Source of the DNA: Phytophthora colocasiae
Taxonomy: Eukaryota; Oomycota; Peronosporomycetes; Peronosporales; Peronosporaceae
Length of the DNA stretch: 64,000 nucleotides
Direction of reading: 5' to 3'
Assembly (NCBI GenBank): GCA_018806915.1
Contig: JAGKQI010000104.1
Coordinates: 434,001 to 498,000, forward strand
In this document: piece after piece, positions 52,706 through 61,608 of the stretch
Position numbering within the stretch: position 1 is the stretch's first letter
How the letters are laid out: the number at the start of each line of letters is the position of its first letter
Translations under genes and position numbers: made by a program
The notes under the pieces: generated by a model
Seen by the model: the letters and a program-made list of their open reading frames with translations, nothing else
What the model was told of the DNA's origin: nothing
The model's database searches: none

Positions 52706-54427
52706 TTATCTGCGGCCGTAGCCACCTCGGTTGCCACCGCCATTGCGGCCACCTCCGTTGTCGCGGGTGTACGGCGATGGCTCGATACCGGGAACTCCGA
52801 AGAGATTCATCTTCTTGAGTGTTCTCTTCTCGAGCTTAGGCACCTCATCCAGACCGACGATGCGGCTGTACTCGGCAGCAAGCTTCACCAGCTCCACATG
52901 CCTTAGCTTCAGACGCTTCGCATGCGAGTTGTAAAATCCAAGCCACGCCTGGTACGATTGTTGTGCCGACTTCTCCACTTCGTCGTAGCTCTTCAAGTTC
53001 TGAATGACATTCAGCGTGCGCGACTCGGATGGCTTCAATGAACTAGGCAAGTGCTGAGTCAAAGGCAAATCCGACAGCTTGTCCAAAAGAGGCGTCTCAA
53101 ACTCAGACAGGACGAGAACACCCTTGCCCTTCATTCCAGCGCGGGCAGTACGTCCAAGACGGTGGATATATTGATCGCGGTCGGTAAGGCCGACCTGCAG
53201 CACGAGCGATACATCCGGGTAATCCACACCACGAGCCGACACGTCCGATGAGAACATCATCACCTTCTTGCCCCTGCGGAAAGCTTCAGCAGTCTTTGTG
53301 CGTACAGCCTGACTCTTACGTGAGTGAATCTCCAGCACACCTGGGAAACCAGCAGCCTGGAAGAGCTGAGCCATGAACTGCGCTGAGCGAGCCGTCGGGA
53401 AGAACAGCATCACCTTGTACGCCGGCAGCTTCATGTGCTCCTCCAGAATGGACTCCACCATCGGAATCACTTCATCCATCTTGCACACCACATACTCCTG
53501 TTCAGTCTGCACGTTCGTATCAGCTTCGTTTTCATCAATTGTGTCCACGAACGCGTAGTCCTTGCGCAGAGCGACCTTCTTCAGTTCCTCCGTGGAAGCA
53601 GGAAGCGTGGCACTGAAGAGCAGAGTCTGACGTTCGGTCGGCAGGTGCTCAATGATACGCATCACATCCGGTCGGAAGCCCATGTCCAACAGACGATCAG
53701 CTTCGTCCAGAATCAAGACATTGGCCTTGCCCAGGCGGTTGGCGATGTTTCCAGTGTTCTGCTTCAAGTGGTCAACCAGACGGCCTGGGGTGGCAACCAA
53801 GATATCGATAGGCACGCTGCTGGTAAGCGCACGCTCATCCTTCCTGATGTTGGCGCCGCCCACGAAACACGTAACGTTAAGATCGTGGAACCTGGTAAGG
53901 CGCTTGGCCTCCGTGGCGATCTGCAGCGCCAGTTCACGTGTGGGAGAGATAGCGAGCGCAGGGATTGCACCAGAGCGACGTCCAGACTTGACCATGTTCT
54001 CAATCACCGGCAGCAAGAAAGCAATGGTCTTGCCATTTCCCGTCTTGGCCTTGGCCAATACATCTTTTCCCTCCAAGATATGCGGGAACGTCTCGTTCTG
54101 GACATTGGTGAGACGCTCGTACTTCAGATCCTCCACAATGGCACGCTTAGTCTTGTCCGAGATGTCCAGCGACGCGAACAACACGTCCGACAAGTAGTCC
54201 AGATTCGTAGGCTTGGAAGTTTCAACAGAAGCAGAAGCAGGTGCAGAGGCAGAAGCAGCAGACTCTTGAGCAGCAGGTGCCGGTGCATTGCCATTCTTGC
54301 TGCTATTGTTGTTCCGACGGCCGCCACGACGCGGTTTCTTCTTCTTGTGCTCCGCGTCGCTGTCCTTGCGTCCTCCGGCAGGCGTTTTACGGCGCCAGTT
54401 ATTGCTGTTGCTGTCCTGGCCAGGCAT
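52706..54427 (-). CDS. DEAD-box RNA helicase, Mss116/RH26-like, Gly-rich tail (573 aa)
   Basis: Motifs: KTGNGKT, PTRELA, TPGRL, DEAD, SAT, VSARGVDYPDV and HRLGRTAR, with the same flanking blocks as the helicase at 48646-50487. The N-terminal ~90 residues are Lys/Arg, Asn then Ala/Ser-rich and lack a mitochondrial-like presequence; the C-terminus is a Gly/Arg/Asn box (NGGGRNGGGNRGGYGRR). A nuclear or cytosolic RNA role is therefore more likely than for its paralog, which is inference. Antisense open frames of up to 334 codons are shadows. Confidence 0.9.
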   Translation of the reverse strand: MPGQDSNSNNWRRKTPAGGRKDSDAEHKKKKPRRGGRRNNNSSKNGNAPAPAAQESAASASAPASASVETSKPTNLDYLSDVLFASLDISDKTKRAIVEDLKYERLTNVQNETFPHILEGKDVLAKAKTGNGKTIAFLLPVIENMVKSGRRSGAIPALAISPTRELALQIATEAKRLTRFHDLNVTCFVGGANIRKDERALTSSVPIDILVATPGRLVDHLKQNTGNIANRLGKANVLILDEADRLLDMGFRPDVMRIIEHLPTERQTLLFSATLPASTEELKKVALRKDYAFVDTIDENEADTNVQTEQEYVVCKMDEVIPMVESILEEHMKLPAYKVMLFFPTARSAQFMAQLFQAAGFPGVLEIHSRKSQAVRTKTAEAFRRGKKVMMFSSDVSARGVDYPDVSLVLQVGLTDRDQYIHRLGRTARAGMKGKGVLVLSEFETPLLDKLSDLPLTQHLPSSLKPSESRTLNVIQNLKSYDEVEKSAQQSYQAWLGFYNSHAKRLKLRHVELVKLAAEYSRIVGLDEVPKLEKRTLKKMNLFGVPGIEPSPYTRDNGGGRNGGGNRGGYGRR

Positions 54428-54727
54428 CTTTTCTCTTAACGTTTGTTTGGCTTAGGGGCAGGTTGAGAACTGAAGAAAGTTTGTCTCTTCAGAAGTTAAA
54501 CGGCGGCTTTCCACCAACCGACACTCTGCAGACGAAAAAGACTTGATTTTTGTATGTTGTCAGTCACAATTGCTGGAACTATTATATTGCATATTGTAGC
54601 CGTTTCTTTCTATAGATCTTCTATAGATCGCATCATTTATTCCAAAATGGGGTCTCAAAACTTTTCTCAATTAATTGCAATTTTGCATAACAAAACGACT
54701 AAGACGGCTAGGAAGACAGTGCTAAAT

Positions 54728-56308
54728 ATGTCAACACTTGCGGACTCGTTCCTGGAGGATTTAGATGAGCTCAGTGGAGGAAGCAGTGATGAGGAAGAGG
54801 CGGTGACGTCTTCCCCTCTCCCTGATGCGTCTAACGGCCACGTAGAAGACGATGACGCGGACGAACAGATGACAGAAGTGTCCGAGTCCAGACGTGCCAA
54901 ACGGAAGCGTTTAGATGAAGACCAGGTCGTCACAGAGAAGAAGACCGCGGGCTTGGCCGAGTCTCTGCGGTCCAATGTGAAGCAGCGTGGCGTGGCAGCT
55001 GTTGCAACGCTCAAACGTTCCCCCAAGTACCTAGCACACGTGCAGAAGATTCAAGAATATGTGGATGTGGACGAAACTGTATCCAAACCGCAGCCATTGG
55101 AGGAGGGAAGCCCTGAGTACGATCTGGTGGTGACGTCCAATGATCTAATGGTGCAAATTGACGACGAGATTGAAGCTGTGCACCGCTTCATTGCCGAGAT
55201 TTATACTTCCAAATTCCCAGAGCTCGACTCGCTTGTCCCCAATGCTCTGGACTATACTAAAGTTGTGAAAGCTATTGGCAATGAGATGGATCTGACACTT
55301 GTGGAAGAGCTGCCCAAACTGTTACCTAGTTCGGCGGTGATTGGAATCTCCGTGACAGGTTCCGGTACGAGTGGCAAACCATTGTGTCCAGAAGACTTGA
55401 AGACGTGCATGGAAGCATGCGACGAGGTGCTGTCACTGGATAAGGACAAGAGTATGATCCTGCGCTTCGTGGAGAGCCGTATGAAGTACTTGGCGCCCAA
55501 TGTGTCACAGCTCGTGGGCACTCGTATAGCTGCTCAGCTCATTGGACTTGCTGGAGGTGTGGCACAGCTGGCTCGGATTCCGTCCTGCAACTTGCAAGTA
55601 TTGGGGCAGGAGAAAAAAGTGCTGAGTGGATTTTCATCCGCTGCTGCGCTTAAGCACACAGGTGTCCTGTTCTTTAGTGACCTGGTGCAAAGTGTGCCGC
55701 CGTATTTACGGATGAAAGCGTGCCGAGCAGTGGCTGGCAAGTTAGCGTTGATGGCGCGTGTTGATAGTCAGCCGCACCAGAATGACACCGAAGGTTTAGT
55801 CGGTGCCCGGTTCAGGAATGAACTTGTAGGGAAAATGGAGAAGTGGCAGGAGCCCCAGAAAGCCAAAAGCAAGAAGGCACTGCCTATTCCGGATGAAAAA
55901 CCAAGCCGCAAACGTGGTGGCAAGCGCTATCGCAAGATGAAGGAGCGACTGCAGATGACGGACGTACGGCGTGAAATGAATCGGCAATCCTTTGCTACTG
56001 CGGATGAAGAGTATGGAGATAACGCCATGGGAATTACGTCCGGCCGTCTCGGGCAGGAAGGATCAGGCAACTTGCGTATTATGCGCAAGGAGCAGAAGCA
56101 GTCGAGTAAAAAGCTGCGAGCAGCTAACTTCGCTGCGTCTTCTGCTAGCAAGCCACCGCTTTCTGGCCTGGCGTCGAGCCTTGCCTTCACACCTGTGCAG
56201 GGCATTGAGCTTATGAACCCTGAAGCAGCAAAAGCTCGAGTTGCTGAAGCGAACAAAAAGTATTTTTCTGCAGCCAGTGGATTCGTCAGCGTTGTCAAGA
56301 AACCATGA
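54728..56308 (+). CDS. PRPF31: U4/U6 snRNP protein Prp31
   Basis: 526 aa from the ATG at 54728 (MSTLADSFLEDLDEL). The open frame extends further upstream, but the residues there look non-coding. An acidic N-terminus precedes the NOSIC/Nop region: NDLMVQIDDEIEAVHRFIAE, APNVSQLVGTRIAAQLIGLA, GGVAQLARIPSCNLQVLGQE, and HTGVLFFSDLVQ. The Prp31 C-terminal domain (KRGGKRYRKMKERLQMTDVR) follows. Prp31 binds the 15.5K-U4 snRNA particle and holds U4/U6 to U5 in the tri-snRNP before spliceosome activation. Single exon, divergent from the second helicase by 300 bp. Confidence 0.95.
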   Translation: MSTLADSFLEDLDELSGGSSDEEEAVTSSPLPDASNGHVEDDDADEQMTEVSESRRAKRKRLDEDQVVTEKKTAGLAESLRSNVKQRGVAAVATLKRSPKYLAHVQKIQEYVDVDETVSKPQPLEEGSPEYDLVVTSNDLMVQIDDEIEAVHRFIAEIYTSKFPELDSLVPNALDYTKVVKAIGNEMDLTLVEELPKLLPSSAVIGISVTGSGTSGKPLCPEDLKTCMEACDEVLSLDKDKSMILRFVESRMKYLAPNVSQLVGTRIAAQLIGLAGGVAQLARIPSCNLQVLGQEKKVLSGFSSAAALKHTGVLFFSDLVQSVPPYLRMKACRAVAGKLALMARVDSQPHQNDTEGLVGARFRNELVGKMEKWQEPQKAKSKKALPIPDEKPSRKRGGKRYRKMKERLQMTDVRREMNRQSFATADEEYGDNAMGITSGRLGQEGSGNLRIMRKEQKQSSKKLRAANFAASSASKPPLSGLASSLAFTPVQGIELMNPEAAKARVAEANKKYFSAASGFVSVVKKP

Positions 56309-56474
56309 CATCAATGTCAAGAGATAGATTGGCAGTGGACACCAATTTCATGAACGACGCTAATAGCTTCAAGCTATTAAACAGCGACCGGCATATGCTA
56401 AAGGTGTTGTTCAGTCAGTTAGGTATACGATCATTGCCAGAACTAACTTCCCGCCCTTCTACGTGTACATGTAG

Positions 56475-58031
56475 TTACACAGTGCCTGTACTGGGTAATT
56501 CAGCTCCTAGAATTTCCAGTGTCATGATTGACTGGGCTGGAAGATCTGCTGAGAATCTGGCACTTTGGCCAAAGAGGATATCAAGACTGGAGGTCTTGTA
56601 CACAGCTCCTGCGGTCGTGTTGGGCTCAGTTGTCCAAGTATTGATCGGTCCATCCGCTCTAGCAAGAGCCGACAAGTCAAACGTAATGGCTTCTGCTTCT
56701 CCCAGGTTTGTCGCTACGATCACTAACACTTTCGAGGTCTTATCGTATGCCACGACGAAGTTCGGATAAACATCCAAAGCATACTCCGACGAACCAGGCA
56801 GCAAAGTGTTAGGGTCATCAAACTTGAGGATCGTCATGCCAGCACGGATATGACGAGAGTAATGAGCCATCACGTAATGTTTCGGGTTGGCAGCGCCAAT
56901 CCATTTGTCCCAAGGGTTAGACTGAATAAGCCCTACCACTCCACTGTCAAGCGCTTGTCTGTAGACGAATGCTGATGCTCCCATTCCGTTAATATCTTTG
57001 GCGATGGTCTGAGCCATGGTGAGTCCAGTACCGTCCTCATCAGCGTACATCGAGTCCCAGATAGGCCTCGACGCGATGATTCCTTTGAATTGATCGCGGT
57101 TGTCACCGGTATACGGGGCTACACCATCGGAGCAATGCGTGTTAATCTTACCCATGGCGGCAAGGCCTGGCATTTCGTCAGGAATCATGCTCGAAACGAT
57201 AAAGACGGAGTCTTCAGGGCTCTTCTCTTCAGCTCCTGAGATGACCACATTCTTGAGATCGAGTTTATCCAACTGCGCTCGTAGCAACACCAAGATATCA
57301 CTCTGTGTCTTGATCCCCAAATGACAAGCTTCCTGAGACTCTGGAAACGTCCAAGCTTTGCTGTTCGCCTCGTTGAACGGTGAAACGTACTTGAACTCGA
57401 CTCCCCAGTCCGCCTTCGCCTTACTCACCACCGTCGCCAAATACACCGCAAACTGCTCGAAGTACTCAGCCTTGATATTGTCAGCAGCTCCGTCTTCTCC
57501 ACCAGCGGTGGCGTGATTGGCTGTCATCCACCACGGAGGTGAGTTCGAGTACGCCTCGAAAACGTCGGCACCTCGATTCGATGCTAGACCCAACATGGCT
57601 CGCTGGTTGGCGTCCAGATCCCAGTTCCAGCTCTTCGACTCAGGGTCCGTGCTGGCCCAGTCCAACCAGAACGACTCGATAGTTTTGAAGGCAGCCATCT
57701 TGTCGGATGTCTTCATCGCGATCTCCGTGCCGCTGTCATCGATGACGTTGTTTCCGGAGCCTCCGATGTTGTAGCGCGCGATGTTGAAGTCGAGTGCGGG
57801 GATGCCTTTGGCAGCTCCGTCGATGGAGACGGACGACATGTTAGTGAAGAGTAGATCAGCGATGTCTTCACGGTCTCCAAAGACGTTGGCCCACCATGAG
57901 AGCGATGTTCCCCAGCCTTCCCATGATTCGACAAGAGGGTTGGTTGTCACTGAAATTCGGTAGCCTGTTGCTGGATTTACCAGGTTGGCTAGAAGAATTG
58001 TTGGTGTTAGAAATGATCGAACTGTAATCAT
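56475..58031 (-). CDS. GH30 family glycoside hydrolase-like protein, predicted nucleophile Met
   Basis: 518 aa with a signal peptide (MITVRSFLTPTILLANLVNP). ESWEGWGTSLSWWA, FNIARYNIGG and SNSPPWWMT are typical of GH30 enzymes such as endo-beta-1,6-galactanases. The acid/base Glu is in YVSPFNEAN (~217). Where the family usually has a W-x-S-E nucleophile block, this protein reads PIWDSMYADEDGTG: Met replaces Glu, by an ATG codon at about 57049-57051. A beta-sandwich follows to the end. Retaining hydrolysis should then be lost or weak. Substrate binding or a non-enzymatic role remains possible. A near-identical damaged copy follows upstream at 58317-59667. Confidence 0.8.
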   Translation of the reverse strand: MITVRSFLTPTILLANLVNPATGYRISVTTNPLVESWEGWGTSLSWWANVFGDREDIADLLFTNMSSVSIDGAAKGIPALDFNIARYNIGGSGNNVIDDSGTEIAMKTSDKMAAFKTIESFWLDWASTDPESKSWNWDLDANQRAMLGLASNRGADVFEAYSNSPPWWMTANHATAGGEDGAADNIKAEYFEQFAVYLATVVSKAKADWGVEFKYVSPFNEANSKAWTFPESQEACHLGIKTQSDILVLLRAQLDKLDLKNVVISGAEEKSPEDSVFIVSSMIPDEMPGLAAMGKINTHCSDGVAPYTGDNRDQFKGIIASRPIWDSMYADEDGTGLTMAQTIAKDINGMGASAFVYRQALDSGVVGLIQSNPWDKWIGAANPKHYVMAHYSRHIRAGMTILKFDDPNTLLPGSSEYALDVYPNFVVAYDKTSKVLVIVATNLGEAEAITFDLSALARADGPINTWTTEPNTTAGAVYKTSSLDILFGQSARFSADLPAQSIMTLEILGAELPSTGTV

Positions 58032-58316
58032 TTCGTATGCTTAGTGCTTAGCGATGGAAATTTGGAAATGGGAAGCAAACAACTGGAAGAAAACCTGTTA
58101 GTCTAGAGCGATGCCATCATCTGTGGATTCGAGCAAGATCTGCACTGAGGATCGTACAAATTTCACGGACTAAGCAACAGTTCTTGATGTGTCCATCGAC
58201 GATTTTACCGCAATTAGCTCAAAAATGCCTTTGTTGTATGCGGACGTTGTTGGAACCAAAGCAAAAGTGAAGTCTAGTAGAATTTCAAGCAAATTCTTGA
58301 CTTCAGGTGAATTACG

Positions 58317-59667
58317 CTAGACGTTATCAGATAGATCGGTACCCACGATCTCGAATGTCGTGATCGATTTAGCAGGTAGATCTGACGTAAACCTGACACT
58401 TTGGCCAAAGAGGATGTCAAGGCTGGAGGTCTTGTACACAGCTCCCGCGGTCACATATGGTTCCGTTGTCCAGAGATTAATTGGCCCCGTGGTGTACGCC
58501 AAACCCTCAAAGTCAAAAGTTACTAATAGTGTATCCATGATGGCTCACTACTCTCGTCATATCCGTGCTGGTACCGGTATGACGATTCTCAAGTTCGATG
58601 ACCCTTATACGTTGATTCCTGGTTCAGCTGAGTATGCTTTGGATATTTATCCGAACTTCGTCGTGGCATACGACAAAAACACAAAGTGTTGGTGATCGTA
58701 GCGACGAACTTGAGTCCAGTACCGTCCTCGTCAGGCAAACGCTTTCAATTGCTCGAGTTTATCACCAGCATACGGAACCAAATCATCTGAGTGAAAATTA
58801 GCTTTCCCAATAGCATCAATGCCTGGCAACTCGTCCTGTGCCGTCTGGATCAAAATATGGAGAGCTATTCGGGATTTTTTTCTTCAGCTCCTGAAGTTTA
58901 TCCAACTGCGCTCGTAGCAACACCAAGATATCACTCTGTGTCTTGATCCCCAAATGACAAGCTTCCTGAGACTCTGGAAACGTCCAAGCTTTGCTGTTCG
59001 CCTCGTTGAACGGCGAAACGTACTTGAACTCGACTCCCCAGTCCGCCTTCGCCTTACTCACCACCGTCGCCAAATACACCGCAAACTGCTCGAAGTACTC
59101 AGCCTTGAGATTGTCAGCAGCTCCGTCTTCTCTACCAGCGGTGGCGTGATTGGCTGTCATCAACCACGGAGGTGAGTTCGAGTACGCCTCGAAAACGTCG
59201 GCACCTCGATTCGATGCTAGACCCAACATGGCTCGCTGGTTGGCGTCCAGATCCCAGTTCCAGCTCTTCGACTCAGGGTCCGTGCTGGCCCAGTCCAACC
59301 AGAACGACTCGATAGTTTTGAAGGCAGCCATCTTGTCGGATGTCTTCATCGCGATCTCCGTGCCGCTGTCGTCGATGACGTTGTTTTCGGAGCCTCCGAT
59401 GTTGTAGCGCGCGATGTTAAAGTCGAGTGCGGGGATGTCTTTGGCAGCTCCATCGATGGAGACGGACGACATGTTAGTGAAGAGTAGATCAGCGATGTCT
59501 TCACGGTCTCCAAAGACGTTGGCCCACCACGAGAGCGATGTTCCCCAGCCTTCCCATGATTCGAGAAGTGGCGTAATCGTGAGTACAATTTTGTAGGCCG
59601 AGACGTTATCGCTTGGAGCACTCAATAACATCAGGGCAAGTGCTGATATAAATCTTGCGGCGAACAT
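58317..59667 (-). pseudogene. GH30 pseudogene with an inverted internal segment
   Basis: The ATG at 59667 begins a signal peptide (MFAARFISALALMLLSAP) and a copy of the GH30 N-terminal half almost identical to the neighbour, as far as ~58900, where the frame breaks. Fragments of the middle part (GIDAIGKANFHSDD; DEDGTG) follow, and the W-x-S nucleophile block is missing. Bases ~58535-58713 encode MAHYSRHIRAG to VLVIVATNL on the plus strand, that is, inverted relative to the rest. The last 58317-58530 stretch returns to the minus strand and encodes the C-terminal beta-sandwich. The gene cannot make a full enzyme. Confidence 0.85.
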
Positions 59668-60245
59668 TTGTGTTGGCTTTGTGCAATCAGCTTCGGTTTT
59701 AAGCTAACTTCCCAGCCTCGTTGCAAAAGCGGAATTGCGGAGGAGGCTGCAAATGTGAGTACGGTTTGGTTTGGCTACATAAAGCAGGAGATCACGATCG
59801 ATAAATCATCCCGATCTCCTGCCAGTTGTATTGACTCGACTCCAGCTGACACGAGATGCTCAAAACAAAGACTTGACCAAGCGTAATACTAAAGACATGT
59901 CCAAGAAGTTGTCAAGAGATACGTAACCATGCTGTCAGCTGGCGATAGGTTCATCAACTTGATGCGAGGTAGGATCTATGCTTCGGGAGACAATTTCAAC
60001 TTGAAATTCAAGGTCTTGAGGGATCTCTTCCATAGCAAAATCGTTTGGCGTCGTGTTTACTTTTCGAGCTTGCTCTCTACTATATGATCACTCTCCTTGA
60101 AAACAACACATCGAAGAATATGCTTTACAAGTCCTTCGTAGGTTTGTCATCGCCGCATGGATCTTGCTGACGTTATAGCTCCAACTGATTTTCAAAACTG
60201 TCGTGTTTGGACTCTTGTGTTACAACTACTCCCATCTTGTGGCAG
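59668..60245. other. Intergenic, 578 bp, no supported gene
   Basis: It lies between the GH30 pseudogene and the oxygenase-like gene. No open frame with family resemblance and no repeat was seen. Confidence 0.4.
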
Positions 60246-61166
60246 TCAGAGGAAGTATTCCTCGTACTTTTGCTCATATATGATGCAAAATCTCCGGTCA
60301 GGGGTACGACGAACGCGGTGCAAAGTGCCCGGGATGCGACCTTCAGTGGCTCGATTCAACGCGTGACCACAGAAGAGCACAATCTCCTTACCTGGAACAC
60401 AAACTTTCTCGGCCTTAAGCCACTGCTTAGAATGCTGGTCGTACACATCCAATCCCTCCACACTGGGAACAGGTTCCACGACGTACAGACTCGGATCCAC
60501 ATGTTCAAAAACATTTTCTGTCTCCGACTGACCGCTTCCTTCAATGTTGGGGTAGTGCAGTCCATAGCACACCGAAAAGTCCTTATCTGAGCGCAAGTGG
60601 CTCAGCTCAATGTCGTACCCGACCGTCAAGCTCAAAGCCCGGTCACAAATACGCTGCATGCGACGCTGCAGAGACAGCCAGTGGTTCTTAAACTCGGGCG
60701 ATGGCCAAATGAGCCTCGACATGTCCCCACAAGCCACACGGAAGCAGTCACGCACACTCGTATGCTCATATCCAGCGTACCAGAAGGGCTTACCCTGCTC
60801 GTTTAGGTACACTTGTTTGCTAGTGCAGCCGTTCTTCCAATCTTCGTCTCCGCTGGTAAAAAACGTCTCGAAGTCCTGCAGCACTTGGTTATGAGTACGC
60901 TCCAGGTTCTCGCCCAGTTCCGTTAACACCACAAACGAATGGCGCTCCATCATCTCCAGGAAACGAGCACGATTCTTCCAGTTGAGCTCGCTAAGCGGCA
61001 GACGTGGTACTTGTATGGCATCGTTTTTTGCAGCTCCAATTGGACTGGTCTCGCTTGGCTTAGAGGATTCCACAATGTTGTCTTGGGCAACTTTACCACT
61101 TGCATTGAGACAGTAGTAACTGGCTGCGAGGCTGTAGCCAGTGGGGGAGAAGGATGCAGCGGTCAT
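60246..61166 (-). CDS. 2-oxoglutarate/Fe(II) oxygenase-like protein (306 aa)
   Basis: The fold resembles isopenicillin-N-synthase-type dioxygenases: an N-terminal part with SFVVLTELG, then the iron site HVD (FEHVDPSLYVVEP, ~227-229), and the distal His with the 2OG-binding Arg (GRIPGTLHRVRRTPDRRFCI, ~282-290). The spacing is as expected for HxD...H. Members hydroxylate or desaturate small molecules or proteins; the substrate here is unknown. No signal peptide. Single exon, ATG at 61166. Confidence 0.78.
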   Translation of the reverse strand: MTAASFSPTGYSLAASYYCLNASGKVAQDNIVESSKPSETSPIGAAKNDAIQVPRLPLSELNWKNRARFLEMMERHSFVVLTELGENLERTHNQVLQDFETFFTSGDEDWKNGCTSKQVYLNEQGKPFWYAGYEHTSVRDCFRVACGDMSRLIWPSPEFKNHWLSLQRRMQRICDRALSLTVGYDIELSHLRSDKDFSVCYGLHYPNIEGSGQSETENVFEHVDPSLYVVEPVPSVEGLDVYDQHSKQWLKAEKVCVPGKEIVLFCGHALNRATEGRIPGTLHRVRRTPDRRFCIIYEQKYEEYFL

Positions 61167-61608
61167 GTCGGTAGTGGTGGGGAGATTAATGCTTCTGTAC
61201 GACCTCTCCTTTCATTTTATGTGTCAGAAATTGGAGCCACACGTTTTGCGCCAATCGAAACGCGATGCTCGAAAAGTTCAAGAACGAGACCATCACTCTG
61301 ATAGATAGATATGGATGAATATCATTAAGTCTCCGACTACACTAGATCAAAGTATGCTGAGAACTGGCCAATCAGACACTTCAATTACCTACTTTCGTAG
61401 TTTCGGCGAATCATTTCGCTCTCTTTTTGTCATTTTCACCCAATCAAAATGTGTATAGTGGCTGTAGTCGGACCTGAGCGATTCCGACGTATCGAGTCGG
61501 AAATAATGACTAGATATGTGTACCATGCTACAAATGAGTCGTATGCGTAGTATCACTCCCATATTTGCTGCGTCTCCGACTACAAACGCCCAAGAACTTT
61601 AAAGAACA
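61167..61608. other. Intergenic, 442 bp, with short repeats before the Crypton ORF
   Basis: GTCTCCGACTACA occurs at ~61330 and again at ~61572 (12-13 bases identical), with an inverted TGTAGTCGG between them near 61464. This may mark the left subterminal region of the Crypton or be host promoter sequence. No gene is seen. Confidence 0.4.

Noticed and set aside
53435..54439. 334-codon plus-strand frame
   Set aside because: Antisense to the second DEAD-box helicase, whose motifs are unambiguous.
54554..54727. N-terminal extension of Prp31 from 54554
   Set aside because: The 58 extra residues look non-coding and precede a typical acidic start at the ATG 54728.
56475..59667. RxLR or CRN effector genes
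   Set aside because: The secreted proteins here carry GH30 sequence straight after the signal peptide. No RxLR or LFLAK-type motif was seen in the window.
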